Shown in pieces: positions 35,531 to 43,124 of a stretch of 64,000 bases of DNA. Position 1 is the first letter of the stretch. Each line of letters begins with the position of its first letter. A program made the translations under genes and the position numbers. The DNA is taken from the NCBI RefSeq assembly GCF_014174395.1, contig NZ_JABEQD010000001.1:124001-188000 (forward strand), in the 5' to 3' direction. The DNA comes from Gluconacetobacter aggeris (lineage in GTDB: Bacteria; Pseudomonadota; Alphaproteobacteria; Acetobacterales; Acetobacteraceae). The notes below the pieces were generated by a model. It was given only the letters and a program-made list of their open reading frames with translations, made no database searches and was not told where the DNA came from.

Positions 35531-35586
35531 CAGGGCTCTGCCCTGCACCCGGAAGGGGGCGTGGCCCCCTTCACCCCCATTCGTTT
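35531..35586. repeat. Dispersed repeat family A, 5' half-module (copy b)
   Basis: Hairpins CAGGGCTCTGCCCTG and AAGGGGGCGTGGCCCCCTT, followed by CACCCCCATTCGT, matching copy a at 12704 with paired changes in the stems. It lies downstream of the TonB-dependent receptor terminator. Confidence 0.75.
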
Positions 35587-35673
35587 TGCAAGTGTGCCGT
35601 TTGAGGATGGGTCGGTTCGTCTTCTTTTAAGTTTCCGCTCAGAAAAACAGAATATTATCCAACATGGAATATA

Positions 35674-36248
35674 GTGTTCCGGCACTATGTCTTGCCACTT
35701 CTGGAAAATATTCCCTTGATTGATCAGCCTATAAGGCTTCCGTGGGTCGAGCCACTGTATAGAGAAAACAGAGTCTTAATCATGGGGGAAAGCCATCATT
35801 GTGACACGGGAGATGAATACTCCATTGATTTGACCATCCGCGCCGTTCAGGAGGCAATAAATGGAACATTGCCGTCGTCATTTTTTGATAAGGTGAAAGA
35901 CACTGTACTACTGTACTAGGTGCCACGTCCGCAGACACGCCAGCGGGGCAGTTCTGGGGTCAGTTTGCCTTTGCCAATTTCTGCCAGGGAGCGGTTGTCC
36001 GGCATACGGGTGAACTGGTCCTGCTCAAACCGAGAAAATTTCTACTCTTTTCCAAAAGAGCATGGACGAGATATACCAACGACATTCCAGCGGTTTCCCG
36101 GCATGGGCCAAGCTTGCCTATCCTTGATTTGACGTCCCCATGCATGGAAGAGCCAGAAGCGTTACCGATGCCAGAAAGTATCGGCGCAAGAGCTTTATAC
36201 CCAGCTCATTTGGAAGATTCTGGCCAAGCGACTGACGAACTACAGTAA
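35674..36248 (+). pseudogene. Frameshifted hypothetical gene (uracil-DNA-glycosylase-like superfamily?)
   Basis: Two frames join into one coherent protein if a single 8-bp unit is removed. The first part reads RVLIMGESHHCDTGDEYS and ends at a TAG at 35917; the second starts GATSADTPAGQFWGQFAFANFCQ and runs to a TAA at 36248. The break lies in a tandem duplication ACTGTACT-ACTGTACT at about 35902-35917; deleting one unit restores KDTVLGATSADTP. The ESHH motif and the later PRKFLLFSKRAW segment loosely recall small proteins of the uracil-DNA-glycosylase fold, a tentative link. GTG at 35674 is the assumed start. The region is AT-rich, consistent with transfer. Confidence 0.65.
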
Positions 36249-36665
36249 CTCCGTCCTGACACCAATATGCGGTCCAGCTTCCGCAAGGCGGCGGTCCAGG
36301 GTGCAGAGTGTCGTTCCGTGGTCCGCGCAGATGGCGAGATGCAGTGCATCCCCTGCCCGCAGGCCCAGAGCATATTGGTCCGAAAACCGGGCTGCCGTCC
36401 TGCATTGCTGGCTTGTTATAGGCAGAGTCTCGAAGCTTTCGGTAGAAAGACGCATAAACAATGCCAGAGCATTCGCGCGGTCCGTCACCGTGATCTGGCC
36501 GGTTCGCAGCTTTATCGACAGTGCCGAGGAAAACTCCGTAAAGACCCAGTCACTGATGAACAAATCCTCCGGCGCCTGTCCCGCGAGCCACGATTGCATA
36601 CGGGCGGTCTGTGACCCGTTGGTCAACGCTGCGACCAGCACCGATGTGTCGATATAGAGGCTCAA
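36240..36665 (-). CDS. vapC: PIN-domain toxin (VapC type)
   Basis: A 141-residue PIN ribonuclease. The acidic active-site residues are visible: MSLYIDTSVLVAAL (first Asp), SDWVFTEFSSAL (Glu), GLRAGDALHLAICADHGTTLCTLD (two Asp). This is the pattern of VapC toxins that cut tRNA or rRNA. Its start overlaps the antitoxin stop by 4 bp (ATGA), so translation is coupled. It is convergent with the broken gene at 35674-36248. Confidence 0.9.
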   Translation of the reverse strand: MSLYIDTSVLVAALTNGSQTARMQSWLAGQAPEDLFISDWVFTEFSSALSIKLRTGQITVTDRANALALFMRLSTESFETLPITSQQCRTAARFSDQYALGLRAGDALHLAICADHGTTLCTLDRRLAEAGPHIGVRTELL

Positions 36666-36904
36666 TAGCGTGCTTCGTCACGCATGGTCCGCACTGTTTC
36701 AGCGGCTGACTCGGCTTGCCGGGTCATGTTGTCCGTCAATGTGCGTAAAACATTCAGATCAACAGGTTTGCGGTCGGGCGCGACCCTGGTGATTTGTGCA
36801 ACGACCTTGCCACGACGCTTGATGCGGACAGGCTCGCCCTCCATCGCCTGCTCGACCAGGCGGCTCAGATGGGCCTTGGCGTCCACCAGATTCACAGTCT
36901 GCAT
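36662..36904 (-). CDS. Phd/YefM-family antitoxin
   Basis: An 80-residue antitoxin. NLVDAKAHLSRLVEQAMEGEPVRIKRRGKVVAQITRV is the Phd/YefM N-terminal domain that binds the operator, and the C-terminal tail (LRTLTDNMTRQAESAAETVR) would neutralise the PIN toxin encoded immediately downstream. The start at 36904 (MQTVNLVDAK) matches the family; the frame extends 13 codons upstream without similarity. Autorepression of the promoter at about 36905-36960 is expected. Confidence 0.88.
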   Translation of the reverse strand: MQTVNLVDAKAHLSRLVEQAMEGEPVRIKRRGKVVAQITRVAPDRKPVDLNVLRTLTDNMTRQAESAAETVRTMRDEARY

Positions 36905-37032
36905 CGCTCGCTCCTGACCATTAAACTGGTCACTTGATAGCACGGGCAGCCTTTTCGGCGCATTAAGATTTGATAGTGAAGCGCAAACCCGTCAAATCAA
37001 TGTCTGCTTCCATCAAACTGCCCGAAAAAGCC

Positions 37033-37080
37033 GGTTTCCAAAGGCCGCCGGCCTTGGTGGGGTTCGGGGCAAGCCCCGAG
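37033..37080. repeat. Dispersed repeat family A, 3' half-module (copy c)
   Basis: GGTTTCCAAAGGCCGCCGGCCTT hairpin followed by GGTGGGGTT and the hairpin CGGGGCAAGCCCCG. It matches the second half of the complete copies at 42164-42279, 54830-54988 and 58451-58565. It lies between the antitoxin gene and YitT. Confidence 0.75.
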
Positions 37081-37104
37081 AAGCCCGCCGGTCCGGTCAT
37101 GCGT

Positions 37105-37737
37105 TCAATAGCCGGTATAGCGGCCCGGGCGGTGGAAGGTGGCGACGACGCCGCTGATGGCGATGGCGCTGATGGCGGACAGGCCGACATGGGGGAGGTC
37201 GATCCGGAGGGTCGACATCGCCAGGATGAAGCAGTCGATCGCGAGTTGGACCTTGCCGACGTTCCAGCCCCGGTGCTTGTAGAGCCACAAAGTGACGACG
37301 CCGGTGCCGCCGACGCCGGCCTGGTGGCGGGCGAGCGAGAGGATGCCCATGCCGATGACGGTGCCGCCGAAGAAGGCGGCCCAGAGGGGGGCGATGAAGC
37401 CGAGTGTCATGATGTGGGGGAACAGCAGGGCGAACAGGGTGATGCTGCTGCTGACGAGGAAGGTCTTGACCGTGAAGGCCCAGCCCATGGTACGGCTGGC
37501 GAAGATGAGGAAGGGGATGTTGATCAGCGTGAACAATGTACCCGCCGAGAGCGGCAGGACGTAGGAGAGCAGCAGCGCCACCCCGGCCACGCCGCCGGTG
37601 ACCAGCCCGGCGCGATGCAGGCAGGCCAGGCCCAGCACGATCAGCGAACAGCCGATCACGAGCGCGTAGGCGTCCTCGAACAAAGAGTGGCGGAGGGCGG
37701 TGGACTCGCGGGTGGACGGGCTGGACATGGCGGCCAT
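37105..37737 (-). CDS. YitT-family (DUF161) membrane protein
   Basis: A 210-residue integral membrane protein with five to six hydrophobic segments, matching the YitT family core: GLACLHRAGLVTGGVAGVALLLSY, then INIPFLIFASRTMGWAF and LARHQAGVGGTGVVTLWLYKHRGWNVG (the conserved GGT-containing loop). It lacks the C-terminal DUF2179 domain found in many YitT proteins. Function is unknown; members act as putative small-molecule or metal transporters. Confidence 0.88.
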   Translation of the reverse strand: MAAMSSPSTRESTALRHSLFEDAYALVIGCSLIVLGLACLHRAGLVTGGVAGVALLLSYVLPLSAGTLFTLINIPFLIFASRTMGWAFTVKTFLVSSSITLFALLFPHIMTLGFIAPLWAAFFGGTVIGMGILSLARHQAGVGGTGVVTLWLYKHRGWNVGKVQLAIDCFILAMSTLRIDLPHVGLSAISAIAISGVVATFHRPGRYTGY

Positions 37738-37813
37738 GGGTCACGGATCAGGGGAAGGGGCTTTTTCCTAGAAAGCCCTCTTCGGCCTGTAAAGGGCGGC
37801 CGCACGGCAGCCC

Positions 37814-38002
37814 TCAATGCGTGGCGCGATCGATCTCGCGACCCAGTCTTTCGGCCGGACCCTTCGGCGGGTCCACGGTGTCCTGCACCCTGTTGCCCAG
37901 ATTGTCGATCTTCTGGCCCAGTGTCTCGGGCTTCTTCTTGCACGCTGTCAGGGCGACGCAGCACAGGGTGGCGGCAAGTGCGGCGCGGACGAACGGACGC
38001 AT
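37814..38002 (-). CDS. Small lipoprotein (entericidin-like)
   Basis: A 62-residue protein with a lipoprotein signal MRPFVRAALAATLCCVALTAC (lipobox LTAC, split here as signal then cysteine) and a short charged mature part KKKPETLGQKIDNLGNRVQD. Short charged lipoproteins of this sort resemble entericidins. It may be too short for standard gene calls. It lies 64 bp from the retropepsin-like gene and 76 bp from YitT. Confidence 0.65.
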   Translation of the reverse strand: MRPFVRAALAATLCCVALTACKKKPETLGQKIDNLGNRVQDTVDPPKGPAERLGREIDRATH

Positions 38003-38066
38003 ACGAAATCCCCTTGTTTTTCGTGAGGATACAACGTCTTCGGTCCCCGAAGTTTCCGTGCCCCGG

Positions 38067-39164
38067 TCAGGGGCCGGGCGGGGCGGCGGGGGGCGGTGCG
38101 GGGGGTGTGTCGTCCTGCTCCTGCACCTCGACATCGGCCAGGCGCGACTGGGCGAGGCTGAGGGCGGCCGAGGCCGGGGGGCCGGCGCCCGGCTGGACAT
38201 CGGAAAAATAGAGCATGCGGGTGGGGAAGGCGAACAGCACCCGGCGCCCGCGGAAGAAATCCATGCCCAGGATGTTGAACTGCGCGTCGGTGACATCGGC
38301 GGCCAGGCTGTCGCCGTGCCAGGTGCCGATGACGGGATGGGTGAAGCGGTGCCGATGGCCGATGATGGCGTTTCCGGCCTCGGTGCGCGAGCGCGGGTCG
38401 TCGGCCAATGCAGCCTGCCCTACCCCGATATCGGCGGCATCGGCCGCGCGCACGATCGAGGCGTTGGAGCCGGGTTCGACCTGCATGCCGACCGGCGCGC
38501 CGTCGATCGCGACCTGGACCGTGACATCCATGCCCAGCGGGTTGGGCATCAGCAGGGCGGTATAGGCGTGCGCGCCCACCAGCGCCGGCAAGGGGGGGCA
38601 GGCGGCGGCCCCGGTTTCCTTGAACAGGGTGACGGTCTGGCCGGGGAAATCGATCAGCACGTCGTAATTGCCCAGGATATCGTAGCCCACCACGCCCAGC
38701 ACCGGGCGCCCCGCCACCTTCCTGTCGCCGATCTGCCCCAGGATCACGGCCGGGACATGGTGGGCCGAGCCGCGATCGAGCTGGAGCCGGTCGACGACGG
38801 TCTCCCTCGTCTCGCCCGCGCCGGTGACCGTTTTCATCTGCAACGACCGGCCATGGTCGTAGCCTATGCCGGGGCGTTCGAAGACGCCCAGCATCTCCTG
38901 CGACAGGCTGAGGAAGGCCATGCCCTCGGCCGCGTTGAGCGTGATCGGCACGCCGGGGCTGCCCTCGCCCGTCAGCAATGGCAGCGACAGGACATGGGCG
39001 ATGCAGCGGCCGTTCCGTGGCGCGGGGGGCGGGGGATCGGTCGCGCCCGCAGGCGGCGCGGCGGGTTGCCCGTGGGCGGCCATCATGGGCCAGGGCAGCA
39101 TCGCCGCCAGCAGGAGCGGCAGTGGCCTGAAGCCGGAGCGGGCCGCACGCCGCCATGCCGACAT
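38067..39164 (-). CDS. Retropepsin-like aspartyl protease-fold protein, catalytic residues altered
   Basis: A 365-residue secreted protein with a signal peptide (LPLLLAAMLPWPMMAAHGQ). Two retropepsin-like halves are seen: the first ends in VVGYDILGNYDVLIDFPGQTVTLF, the second in FNILGMDFFRGRRVLFAFPTRMLYF, both typical of this fold. At the positions where the catalytic DTG should lie the sequence has LNAAEG in the first half and VEPGSNAS in the second, so both catalytic aspartates appear absent. It may bind peptides rather than cut them. The C-terminal tail is Pro/Ala-rich. Confidence 0.75.
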   Translation of the reverse strand: MSAWRRAARSGFRPLPLLLAAMLPWPMMAAHGQPAAPPAGATDPPPPAPRNGRCIAHVLSLPLLTGEGSPGVPITLNAAEGMAFLSLSQEMLGVFERPGIGYDHGRSLQMKTVTGAGETRETVVDRLQLDRGSAHHVPAVILGQIGDRKVAGRPVLGVVGYDILGNYDVLIDFPGQTVTLFKETGAAACPPLPALVGAHAYTALLMPNPLGMDVTVQVAIDGAPVGMQVEPGSNASIVRAADAADIGVGQAALADDPRSRTEAGNAIIGHRHRFTHPVIGTWHGDSLAADVTDAQFNILGMDFFRGRRVLFAFPTRMLYFSDVQPGAGPPASAALSLAQSRLADVEVQEQDDTPPAPPPAAPPGP

Positions 39165-39224
39165 CAGCGTTTGCCCATCATCGTTCCGCCACGCCCTGCC
39201 CCACCATGCAGCGATTTCACCGCA

Positions 39225-39803
39225 TCACGATGTGTGCCGGCGGTCGATATGGTAGCGGATCTCGGTGAGCACGCGCGCGATCACCTCGGCGGGCGGGCCT
39301 TCGCAATCCACCGTCAGCGCGTGCTCGTCGGGTGTCGGCACTTCCAGCGTGGCAAGCTGGCTGGGCAGCAGGGTGGGCGGCATATAGTGGCCCTCGCGGT
39401 GGGCCAGCCGCGTCTCCAGCACCGATTTCGGCACATCCAGATAGATGAACGTCACCCGGCCCGCCCCCTGGCGCAGGATGTCGCGATAGGCATGTTTGAG
39501 CGCCGAGCAGGTCAGGATGCCGCCGCCGCCATCGGCCAGCCGCTCCACGATCCAGGCATGGCAGAGCGCCAGCCAGGGCAGGCGATCCTCATCGGTCAGG
39601 GGGATGCCGGCCGCCATCTTGTCGACATTGGCCTGGGGGTGGAGGTTATCGCCTTCCTGATACGGCCAGCCCAGCAGATTGTGCAGGCCCTCGGCCACCG
39701 AGGTCTTGCCGCTGCCCGACACGCCCATCAGCACGATGACATGGGGGGGAATCCCCTCCGCCACCGGCAGCGGCGCGTGCCGCTCCGTCTCCGGCGCGCT
39801 CAT
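39225..39803 (-). CDS. gntK: Gluconokinase
   Basis: A 192-residue kinase forming 6-phosphogluconate from gluconate and ATP. The P-loop is GVSGSGKTSVAEGL (residues 28-41), followed by YQEGDNLHPQANVDKMAAGIPLTDEDRLPWL, the family signature, and CSALKHAYRDILRQG. Its start overlaps the rpiA stop by 4 bp (ATGA). As the last gene of the pentose-phosphate cluster it lets exogenous gluconate enter at 6-phosphogluconate, fitting an acetic acid bacterium. Confidence 0.95.
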   Translation of the reverse strand: MSAPETERHAPLPVAEGIPPHVIVLMGVSGSGKTSVAEGLHNLLGWPYQEGDNLHPQANVDKMAAGIPLTDEDRLPWLALCHAWIVERLADGGGGILTCSALKHAYRDILRQGAGRVTFIYLDVPKSVLETRLAHREGHYMPPTLLPSQLATLEVPTPDEHALTVDCEGPPAEVIARVLTEIRYHIDRRHTS

Positions 39804-40504
39804 GCCGCCACCAGGCGGGTCAGGCCCTGACGGCCGGCCACGATGACCTCGGACGTGCGATGGACGAACAGGCCGCTTTCGATCACGCCGACAATGTCGC
39901 CGATCGCGGCCTCCAGCGCCCTCGGGTCCTCGATCGGGCCGAAGGCGCAGTCCAGGATCAGGTTGCCGCCATCGGTGACGAACAGCTCGCCGTCGCGCTT
40001 GATGCGCAGCGCGACCCGCGCGCCGAGCTCGCCCAGTTGCCGTGCCGTGCTTTCCCAGCCGAAGGGCGTGACCTCGACGGGGACCGGCGAGCGGCTGCCC
40101 AGATGGTCGACCAGCTTGCCCTCGTCGACGATGACGACGAAGCGCCGTGCCGCCGCCGCCACGATCTTCTCGCGCAGCAGGGCGCCGCCCAGGCCCTTGA
40201 TCAGGTCCAGCGAGCCGCGCTCGACCTCGTCCGCGCCGTCGATGGCGAGGTCGAGCCGGGCGTGGGTGGAAAAATCGACCAGGGTGATGCCCAGCGCCCG
40301 CGCCTGTTCCGCCGAGCGTTCGGAGGTGGGAATGCCGACGAAGCGCAGCCCGTCCGCCCAGCGCCGGCCGAGCGCATCGATCATCAGCGCCGCCGTGCTG
40401 CCCGTGCCGAGGCCGACGGCCATGCCGTCCTGCACCATCGCGGCGGCTTCTTCCGCCGCCCTGCGTTTCAGTTCGACCATCGGGTCTGAATTCTGGCCGC
40501 TCAT
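39800..40504 (-). CDS. rpiA: Ribose-5-phosphate isomerase A
   Basis: A 234-residue enzyme interconverting ribose and ribulose 5-phosphates. Family motifs are VGLGTGSTAALMIDALG (phosphate loop), DLAIDGADEVERGSLDLIKGLGGALLREKIVA (catalytic residues) and DGGNLILDCAFG. The start at 40504 gives MSGQNSDPMVELKRRAAEEAA, which aligns with the family; the frame also has a start at 40561 with a purine-rich site in front. It overlaps gntK by 4 bp and lies close downstream of pgl. Confidence 0.93.
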   Translation of the reverse strand: MSGQNSDPMVELKRRAAEEAAAMVQDGMAVGLGTGSTAALMIDALGRRWADGLRFVGIPTSERSAEQARALGITLVDFSTHARLDLAIDGADEVERGSLDLIKGLGGALLREKIVAAAARRFVVIVDEGKLVDHLGSRSPVPVEVTPFGWESTARQLGELGARVALRIKRDGELFVTDGGNLILDCAFGPIEDPRALEAAIGDIVGVIESGLFVHRTSEVIVAGRQGLTRLVAA

Positions 40505-40591
40505 CCTGTTCCCTTTCCGGAACCTGCCGGCGGTACCGGCGGTTCTCTTATCCTTATCCAATTGCCCCCTGACTGCGGGGAGCGGTGATCG

Positions 40592-41326
40592 TCATACGCC
40601 AGCAGCCGCCTTGTCCACCAGCCAGGTCAGGTCGCCCTCGGTCGTGATGTGGCTGGCGGGTTCCACCGGATCGCCGGCGCGTACGCGGGCGAAGACTTCG
40701 CGCTTGCCCGCGCCGGCCAGCATGAAGACCACGTGCCGGCTGGAATGGATGGCCGGATAGGTCAGCGTCAGGCGGGTATGGGGGGCGTCGTCGGGCACGC
40801 AGGTGGACACCCACAGCTTGCGCTCCTGCAACACCGGCTGGCGGGGGAAGAGCGAGGCGGTGTGGCCGTTATCGCCCAGCCCCAGCAGCACGACATCGAA
40901 CAGCGGGCGGCCGGGTTGCAGGTCCGCCGCGCCGTAGAGTGCCTGCAAGGCCGCCTGGTAGCGCGCGGCGGCATCGGCCGGGTCGCCGTCGGTGGGCATG
41001 GGATGCACCTGCGCCGGCGGGATGGCGACATGCGACAGCAGGGCTGCCTGCGTCATGGCGTAATTGCTGGCCGGATCGGAAGGCGGCACGAACCGCTCGT
41101 CGCCGAAGAACAGGTGGGTGCGCGCCCACGGGAAGCGGGTGGCATAGTCCGCCGAGCCCAGGATTTCATACAGCCGCCTGGGCGTGGACCCGCCGGACAG
41201 CGCGACCACGAACGGACCATCCGTCTTGGCCAGCGCCTGCCCGGTCAGCCATTCGGCCATATGGCGGGCGATCGCCTCGCCATCGTCCAGCACGACCACC
41301 CGGCCGTTCGTCACATCATGACCCAT
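40592..41326 (-). CDS. pgl: 6-phosphogluconolactonase
   Basis: A 244-residue DevB-type lactonase hydrolysing 6-phosphogluconolactone. Motifs are PFVVALSGGSTPRRLYEIL, THLFFGDERFVPPSDPASNYAM and LLGLGDNGHTASLFP. It begins at the last base of the HAD phosphatase stop codon (TAATG), indicating translational coupling with that gene. It belongs to the oxidative branch together with zwf and gnd. Confidence 0.95.
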   Translation of the reverse strand: MGHDVTNGRVVVLDDGEAIARHMAEWLTGQALAKTDGPFVVALSGGSTPRRLYEILGSADYATRFPWARTHLFFGDERFVPPSDPASNYAMTQAALLSHVAIPPAQVHPMPTDGDPADAAARYQAALQALYGAADLQPGRPLFDVVLLGLGDNGHTASLFPRQPVLQERKLWVSTCVPDDAPHTRLTLTYPAIHSSRHVVFMLAGAGKREVFARVRAGDPVEPASHITTEGDLTWLVDKAAAGV

Positions 41327-42144
41327 TACGAATCCTCTCCGAGAATATAACGCTCGACCCCCACAGCGAACCCTTCCTCCTCGGACGAGGTGGTGACATG
41401 GGTGGCCTGCGCCTTGACCTCATCCGACGCCTGGCCCATCGCGATGGACAGGCCGCTGGGGCGGAACATCAGCACGTCATTGGGCTGGTCGCCCAGTGTG
41501 GCGATCTGCGCCGCCGGGATGCCCAGCAGCCGCACCAGCGCCGCCACCACGCCGCCCTTGTTGGCATCGTGGTGCGTGACATCGACATAATAAGGCTGCG
41601 ACCGCGCGGCGGAGGCCGCATCGCCCAGCGCCTGCTGCAGATCGTGCTCGACCCGCTTCATCAGGTCCAGATCGTCGGAGACGCCGGTGATCTTGACCAC
41701 CTGGTCCAGCGCCGCGCCCACATCCGCGACCTTGGGCGGGAATTTCACCGTCCATTGCTCGCGCGCCACATGCGGGGCTTCGGCGTTGGAGACGATCCAG
41801 TCATTGCCGTCATAGACCCAGGGGTCGACCTGGTGGTCGCGCAGGATCTCCAGCGTGCGGCGGGCGACCTGCGGCGTGAGCGTGTGGGATTCGATCACCG
41901 AATAATCGGGGCGCACGATCATGCCGCCGTTGAAGCCGGCGATCGGCTGGTCGATCCGCAGCGGGTCGATGACCATCTTCATGCCCAGCGGCGGGCGGCC
42001 GCTGGTGATGGTGAACAGGATGCCCTTCTCGCGCAGCCGCTCCACGGCCCGGATCGCGCGCGGGGTGAGGATCTTCTCACGCGTGACCAGGGTGCCGTCG
42101 ACATCGGCCAGTACCAGCCGGATTTGACCTGCTTCAGTTCCCAT
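41326..42144 (-). CDS. Cof-type HAD hydrolase, paralogue 1
   Basis: A 272-residue HAD phosphatase of the Cof/YbiV class. HAD motif I is VLADVDGTLVT (nucleophile and acid Asp), motif II TSGRPP, and motif IV GDQPNDVLMF. The C2-type cap lies between. It and the gene upstream at 42282 are clearly paralogous along their length, down to GFNGGMIVRPD versus [11 protein letters not shown]. It starts at 42144 (MGTEAGQIRLVLADVDG); an earlier in-frame Met at 42195 lies inside a repeat. Such enzymes dephosphorylate sugar phosphates; a repair or overflow role in the pentose-phosphate pathway is inference. Confidence 0.9.
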   Translation of the reverse strand: MGTEAGQIRLVLADVDGTLVTREKILTPRAIRAVERLREKGILFTITSGRPPLGMKMVIDPLRIDQPIAGFNGGMIVRPDYSVIESHTLTPQVARRTLEILRDHQVDPWVYDGNDWIVSNAEAPHVAREQWTVKFPPKVADVGAALDQVVKITGVSDDLDLMKRVEHDLQQALGDAASAARSQPYYVDVTHHDANKGGVVAALVRLLGIPAAQIATLGDQPNDVLMFRPSGLSIAMGQASDEVKAQATHVTTSSEEEGFAVGVERYILGEDS

Positions 42145-42163
42145 TCGCCTGCGCTCCGTGAAG

Positions 42164-42279
42164 ATCGGGCTCTGCCCGAACCCGGAAGGGGACAATCGTC
42201 CCCTTCACCCCTGTTCGTTGCCCGACAATTGGTTTCCAAAGGCGACCGCCTTTGGTGGGGTGCGGGGCAACGCCCCGCG
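42164..42279. repeat. Dispersed repeat family A, complete copy (copy d)
   Basis: The full four-hairpin form: CGGGCTCTGCCCG, AAGGGGACAATCGTCCCCTT, then CACCCCTGTTCGTTG, CCAAAGGCGACCGCCTTTGG and GCGGGGCAACGCCCCGC. It occupies nearly the whole gap between the two HAD genes inside the pentose-phosphate cluster, ending 3 bp from the stop of the upstream gene. Confidence 0.85.
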
Positions 42280-42281
42280 AA

Positions 42282-43124
42282 TCAGGCACGAGGAAGAACA
42301 TAGTCGTGCATCGCCTGCGCCCAGCCGCTTTGGGTGTTGGGGCCGGTTACGAAATGGGCGTGGGTCTTCACCGCGTCGGGGGCGTTGCCCATGGCGATGG
42401 CGACGCCGGCTTCGTCGAGCATCGGCACGTCGTTGTTCATGTCGCCGATGCACGCGACCTCGCTGATATCGACCTCCATCAGGCGGGCCAGTTCCATGGC
42501 CGCGTAGCCCTTGTTGGCCTGGGGGTGGGTGATATCGAGATAGTAATCCGACGACCGGTGCACGCTGGCATGGCCGGCCAGCAGGGTGGCCAGCCGGGCC
42601 TCGGCTTCGGCAAGGCGGGGATAGTCCGCCGAGGCGCCCATGATCTTGCCGACATCATGATAATGGCCGGTGAAATCGGGCACCACCACCGGCTCGGTCC
42701 GCACCGTCTCGCGCTCGCGCGCCACATAGGGGCCGTGGGGGTCGGTGATCAGCCAGTCGCGGCCGATGAACAGCCAGGCGCTGACCTCGTCCTGATGCAG
42801 CGCACCGACGGCCTCGCGCGTTGTCGCGGGGGCCAGCGACAGGCGGGAGAGGATGGTGCCGTCGGGCCGTGCGACCAGCCCGCCATTCAGCCCGGCATAG
42901 GGCGTGTCGATGCCCAGCGGGCCGAGGAACATCTCCATCCCGCGCGGGGCGCGGCTGCTGACCAGGCACAGCGTGATGCCCGCCGCGCGCAGGGCCCGCG
43001 CGGCCTCCAGCACCGGGTGGGTCAGGCGCTTGTCGGGTGTGACCAGCGTGCCGTCGATGTCGGAGACCACCAACCGCACACGTCCGGACGGGCCGGGACG
43101 CTGCGGCAATCCGGGCGCGCTCAT
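42282..43124 (-). CDS. Cof-type HAD hydrolase, paralogue 2
   Basis: A 280-residue HAD phosphatase with motif [12 protein letters not shown], motif [10 protein letters not shown], and motif [16 protein letters not shown]. The catalytic lysine region is [13 protein letters not shown]. It overlaps the zwf stop by 4 bp (ATGA), so it is coupled to glucose-6-phosphate dehydrogenase. The paralogue at 41326-42144 follows after a repeat. The pair looks like a tandem duplication that has since diverged. Confidence 0.9.
   Translation of the reverse strand: MSAPGLPQRPGPSGRVRLVVSDIDGTLVTPDKRLTHPVLEAARALRAAGITLCLVSSRAPRGMEMFLGPLGIDTPYAGLNGGLVARPDGTILSRLSLAPATTREAVGALHQDEVSAWLFIGRDWLITDPHGPYVARERETVRTEPVVVPDFTGHYHDVGKIMGASADYPRLAEAEARLATLLAGHASVHRSSDYYLDITHPQANKGYAAMELARLMEVDISEVACIGDMNNDVPMLDEAGVAIAMGNAPDAVKTHAHFVTGPNTQSGWAQAMHDYVLPRA

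Noticed and set aside
32840-35548. A 902-codon open frame on the minus strand
   Set aside because: It is antisense to the TonB-dependent receptor gene and has the biased composition of a shadow frame.
35920-36132. Separate 70-residue gene after the broken frame
   Set aside because: It is in a third frame; the coherent protein continues in the frame restored by removing one 8-bp unit.
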